Below, piece after piece: positions 60,027-64,000 of a DNA stretch of 64,000 bases. Under the pieces are notes generated by a model that worked only from the letters and a program-made list of their open reading frames with translations, was not told the DNA's origin and searched no databases. Where the stretch lies: contig BRXU01000001.1 of NCBI GenBank assembly GCA_030267565.1, forward strand, positions 1,488,001 through 1,552,000, read 5' to 3'. Position 1 is the stretch's first letter; the number at the start of each line of letters is the position of its first letter. The position numbers and the translations under genes were made by a program. The stretch is from Pleodorina starrii. Its lineage: Eukaryota > Chlorophyta > Chlorophyceae > Chlamydomonadales > Volvocaceae.

Positions 60027-62523
60027 TCACCGACGCACCGCCAGACTGCGGCTGCCACCGGGCTGGTAGAATGCCCGGTCGAAGGTGTTTCCGTCCGGGC
60101 CCCAGGGGCAGCCCAGTTGGCGCAGGCAGCGCACCGTCACCATGTCGCCGTTGCGGCCAGCCAGCCGGTAGGGCTCGCCGGCGACCTGCGTCGGTGGGTG
60201 CCGTTGTTGATGGCGGGGAGGGAGGAAGGGAGGAAGGGAGGGAGGGAGGAAGGAAGGGGGAGCAGGGGAGGGTCTCTCGTCGGGCGGCCTGCACGTGTTC
60301 TTGGTGCGGTTGGGAGGTGATGCGTTGGTGAAGTGCCATGCCATGCCGCGCCGGGTGATGATGGTGGTGGCGGTGGTGGTAATGGTGGTGGTAATGGTGG
60401 TGGAGGGAGTGTGTTGCCAGGCGTGCGAGGGCGGGGAGCTCCCGGGCTGCCCAATCTGGTTACCTGACACCCAGGCATCAGGCATCAGGGGAGACAAAAA
60501 GCAAGCTGTAAAGGCACTGCACGGCGCTGGTGATGGGGGTGATGATGGGGGGCAGCGGCTTATGAGGTGCCCGGCGCCGCTTGCAAGGTGGGACCGATGA
60601 TGAACAGATGAAGCGGCGACTGGCTTGCCGGACGTCGCCCCCCGAGGCGTTGTGTTGGGAGTCATACGGTGGTCGATGCGTTGGTGGTGGGTGCAGCAGT
60701 GCAGCAGGAGCCCGCAAAGAGGCAGCGCGCTCCTCTTTAGGCAACACGAGGCTCCCATGAAGCAGCCGCCAGAGATGTACGCATTGCACCGCACCGCACC
60801 GCACTGCACCGCCGCTCGACTGCTGACCTTGACCAAGGAACAATGCCGCCCTTTGCGCCCCTGCGCCCCATGCCGAGCAGCGACCTGACTGATCGCCGCA
60901 CCCGATGAGATAAACCCAACCCAACCCAACCCAACCCAACCCAAACCGACCCAAATTAACCCGAGTCAAGCCAAGCCACTCACTCACCCCCGTGGGGCAG
61001 CCCTCTTCCACCAGCCACTCCAGGAACGCCGGGCTGCCGCCGCACCGCACAGCCGCCTCAAAGCTGCGCTCATCCCAGCCGCATCCCCGCTCCCGCAGCC
61101 ACGCCATCAGCTCGCAGCTGCCCGACTCCGCCGCGGCCGCCGTCAGCCTTTCGTCCATCACCGTCCACAGCGCCTCCTCGCCGTCCGCCGGCGCCGCCGC
61201 GCGCCCCTCCAGCCACTGCAGCACGTGCAGGCGGCCGGCCCGCGCAGCAGCCCACGCCGCGGACGTCCCAAGCTCCCAGCCCAGCGCCGCCAGCTCCGAC
61301 AAGACCACCACGTCGCCCGCCTCCGCCGCCACATCGGGCGCAGCGGCCGTGGCGCCGGGCAGTTCGTCCGGCCACGCCTGCCACAGGTACCGCACGAGCG
61401 GCAGATTCGCGGCGCGGACGGAGTCGCGGAGCAGCAGGCGGACGGCGGGCTCCAGCGCGTCCGGCGGCAGCCACTCCAGCAGCAGCTGCACTCGCTCGAG
61501 GCGGTCGTCGTCGTCGTCCTGCTGCTGCTGGTGCTGCTGCTGGTGCTGCTGCTGCTGGCGCTGCTGGCCGCTGGTGACCAGCCTCTTCGTGATGTCCTGG
61601 GTCACGTCGTCCGGGTCCAGGACGGCGCCCTGCTCGCGCAGCCACTGCACCTTGGCCCGCCAGTCGGGGGTGGGGCTCGCCAGGGCTTCCGCCAGGGCGC
61701 CGTCCAGGGCCTCCGGCGCGTCGGCCCGCAGCAGCCGGAGGGAGTGCAGGAAGGCGTGCAGCCGCTGCAGCGCAGCCAGGCCCAGGCCGTGGGCTGCTGC
61801 CGCGAGGAGCGGCACTGGGGAGGCGAAGAGCCGGGTGGGCGGCGGCTCGGGCACCTTGGGGCGGATCTGCGGCGGCTCCAGCAGCCAGTCGAAGAGGGCC
61901 TGGTGGCCGCCGCGGGCGCATGAGATGAGGGCGCTCCAGTCGAAGTTGATGCCCTCGGCGGCGAGACCCTGGCAGAGCGCCCGCTGGCCGGCGCCGGCTG
62001 CCGCCGCCCAGGCGGCGTGTTGCGCGACACGGCGGTGGCTGGGGTGGCGCTCCTGCTGCAGCAGCCAGAGCACGGTGGGCAGGTGGCCAGCGCGGGCGGC
62101 CGCTGACACCGCGGTCCGGCCGCGAGGGCAAAACCTGGCCAGGAGCCACTGGCAGGTGTGGAGGTGGCCGCCCACGGCTGCGGCGTCAAACACCTCTTCC
62201 GTGAGGGGACATCCCGACGCGTCGAGGGCGACCTTTAGGTTTGCCAGGCAGCCGCTGCGGGCCGTCAGGACCAGGAGCTGCCGCCGCTGCTTGAGAGTCA
62301 GGTTGTGCAGCGCCTCCTCCGGGCGGCTCCAGTACCAGACGAAGAAATGGCACGGCACCGGCTCCGACAGATGGACGGCTGGCTGGGCCGGGAAGAGCTT
62401 CGCAGCCGCCTTGTTGATAAGGCGAAATGTGCAAGCGATTTCGGCTGGCGGTAGGCAGTCGGCGATTCGCTTTATGAGGTCTGACGACAGGTCGTCCCAT
62501 TTCGTTTCCGAAGGAGGGTCCAT
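60027..62523 (-). CDS. F-box / ankyrin-like repeat protein
   Basis: Exons: 62523-60988 and 60185-60027; 564 aa, phase 0 junction. The N-terminus WDDLSSDLIKRIADCLPPAE (residues 9-28), followed by ACTFRLINKAAAKLF, is an F-box-like motif, which would bind SKP1 in an SCF ubiquitin ligase. The rest is a solenoid of degenerate ankyrin-type repeats such as AAAVGGHLHTCQWLLARFCP, AAARAGHLPTVLWLLQQERH, AAWAAARAGRLHVLQWLEG, MAWLRERGCGWDERSFEAAV and, in exon 2, LAGRNGDMVTVRCLRQLGCP. Such F-box/ankyrin families are expanded in volvocine algae. A poly-Gln/Asp run lies at about residue 325-345. Target unknown. The reading frame looks truncated by a stop after SRSLAVRR (see the 3' extension). Confidence 0.8.
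60900..60960. repeat. CCAAC pentamer tract in the F-box intron
   Basis: Five to six copies of CCAAC followed by related units (ACCGACCC, AATTAACCCG), just inside the intron from the exon 1 donor at 60987. Confidence 0.8.
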
Positions 62524-63393
62524 GCTGCGTCGACTGATCTGCGCTTAAACTGTCAAATAGCATATCCTATACTTGGGGACACGCCTACTTCCTTCGACGG
62601 GGGCACGCTTACCGGTATCCTGGACGTTGGGCCTAGCGTATTGGCAAACGGGCCGCAACGTGCCGGCCGCGTATTTTCATTATGGCTGTTCGGAGAACAA
62701 ACCACCTACCCGATGGTGTGTGCCGCTGCTGCTGGCTGCTAAAAGCACCCGACCGAACCGCACCGAAACCACTTTGCACGACCGCTTCTTGTCTTAAGCT
62801 TCAACAAGCCTGGCACGACTTCAAAAATTGCTAAGAGATAACGCCATGTAAGAAATTCATGTCCTAAAATTAGAGATAGGAAGAGACACACGTAGTGACC
62901 AGATCACGAACCGAGGCTGCAAACTGGTGTCGCTACGAAACCACTCGTACGTGGGCCCGTTCTTTCTGTAGCTCCCACGCTGCAGATCCCCATGCCCTAT
63001 GCATAATAAGCCTTCTATCCACTCCAAGCGGTTAATAGCAACGCTTCTGTCAACAACATCAACGTGGTCGCTTCTTCACCCTTCACGTGTGTACACGCTA
63101 CCTCTTCAGCATGGCAGATTTTGCCTCGCCTGCCTCAAACTCTTCATTGCTTACCTGTTTCGTGGACTGCCATGAAGCTTCTAAGGCGAGTGGAGAGGTA
63201 TGTCAACCAGTTTTGGTTGACCGCGACAGTGCCTATTTGGAGTTGCTTACACTCGAGGCTTTTAGGATGTGCTGATATTCATATTACATCGTTATCTCAC
63301 TACACTGCCGTTAATCACGAGTGTTGCGGCCCTGATAGATAGCGGCGGCGAGCACCTGCTCGCTTCACAGTTGCCGTTAAGCGCTAATGTCGA
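62524..63393. promoter_or_regulatory. Divergent promoter region at the right end
   Basis: 870 bp between the F-box start and the ATG of the right-edge ORF, clearly richer in A/T than the rest of the window. No specific element identified. Confidence 0.4.
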
Positions 63394-64000
63394 ATGTCTT
63401 CAATTCTGTACCCTCCTATCTTTGCAATCCCGCAGTGTGAGGCGTCCACCTGCCTCGCCGACCGAAGCCGTTGTTGCTCGTGCACCGTTGTGTTCGGCAC
63501 CTGGCAACCGCGTGAGCTTGAATCACTCCTCAATCGACCGTCTTGCAGCTGCATCGCTGACACTGCAGCGAACCTACATCTAATCAAACAGCTAGAGTTG
63601 GACCAGCGCGATCTGGGTTCCTTCGAGGAGGCGAAAGAGACCGACACTTATAGCGACGATCAAGATGAACAATACACAATGTCTTATCAGGAATGGATCT
63701 CACGGCGAATGCCGATCAAGCTTCCGCCCGGTCTGCCTCGGCCCCCGCGGCATCCGGCGCCTGCTGCCGAGCATTGCTCTACTGGCACCTCTTACGACGA
63801 CAATGACGACGACGATTTGCACGACGACTGCGACGAGTGGTACAACCGCAACGTCGCAGCCGGCAACTTCCCCGACTGGATGCTACAGGCGCAGCATCCC
63901 GCGCCCGAGCCTTCGTCGTCTTCCGCTGCCGCAACCACCGCCGCTCCCACCGCCGCTGCCACCACCGTCGCAGCCAGCACCACCGTCTGTTCCATCCACG
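63394..64000 (+). CDS. Partial ORF of unknown function, open at the window edge
   Basis: ATG at 63394 directly follows an in-frame TAA (63385-63387) and the frame stays open for 202 codons to the end of the window. The product starts MSSILYPPIFAIPQCEAST, is Cys-rich at first (CCSCTVVFG), then charged (ELDQRDLGSFEEAKETD), contains YQEWISRRMPIKLPPGLPRP and a long Asp cluster (DDNDDDDLHDDCDEW), and ends Ala/Thr/Ser-rich. I do not recognise a domain. The mixed, non-repetitive composition of the first 150 codons argues for real coding. It could be a host gene or the first ORF of a retroelement. Confidence 0.5.
   Translation, partial: MSSILYPPIFAIPQCEASTCLADRSRCCSCTVVFGTWQPRELESLLNRPSCSCIADTAANLHLIKQLELDQRDLGSFEEAKETDTYSDDQDEQYTMSYQEWISRRMPIKLPPGLPRPPRHPAPAAEHCSTGTSYDDNDDDDLHDDCDEWYNRNVAAGNFPDWMLQAQHPAPEPSSSSAAATTAAPTAAATTVAASTTVCSIH

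Overview
The window looks like nuclear DNA of a chlorophyte alga of the Chlamydomonas/Volvox type. It is GC-rich and has many short GT-AG introns. It carries TGTAA-type poly(A) signals and short runs of the TTTTAGGG telomere word. Proteins are low-complexity Ala/Gly/Pro-rich, and there is a plastid CP12 gene. I cannot name the species. Exon chains were joined by hand; for each intron-containing gene except the open 3' end of the first kinase, the exon phases add up exactly from start to stop.

Layout. 3097-12963 (-): a tyrosine-kinase-like Ser/Thr kinase in 8 exons, with an insert of about 1,360 residues inside its activation segment. 14907-18839 (-): a prolyl 4-hydroxylase-like 2-oxoglutarate/Fe(II) dioxygenase, 8 exons, 375 aa. 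19421-23883 (+): a CorA-type Mg2+ transporter, 8 exons, 730 aa. 26300-27117 (+): CP12, 3 exons, 109 aa. 29438-38580 (-): a full OvoA-type 5-histidylcysteine sulfoxide synthase fused to its methyltransferase, 13 exons, 918 aa. 42997-47602 (-): a LAMMER/CLK kinase, 13 exons, 427 aa. 50156-55287 (-): a short-chain dehydrogenase/reductase, 9 exons, 407 aa. 56255-58116 (+): an Ala-rich disordered protein, 3 exons, 315 aa. 60027-62523 (-): an F-box/ankyrin-like protein, followed in frame by coding-like sequence beyond two stop codons. 63394-64000 (+): an ORF still open at the window edge.

The most unusual item is at 53712-53797 (-), inside intron 3 of the dehydrogenase gene. It is a circularly permuted tRNA-Arg(CCG) gene: the 3' half lies upstream of the 5' half, with 13 nt between them. 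All four tRNA stems pair. The two outer flanks pair with each other to give a bulge-helix-bulge exactly at the 37/38 junction.

Two large near-perfect palindromes lie in introns, at 9978-11600 in the kinase and 34735-35580 in ovoA. Both consist of inverted copies of protein-coding-like sequence and would fold into long hairpins in the pre-mRNA. A short dispersed repeat with a CCGCAGCG core occurs in introns of most of the genes. The genes are unrelated metabolic, signalling and transport functions and do not form a pathway; divergent pairs share intergenic regions at 18840-19420, 55288-56254 and 62524-63393.
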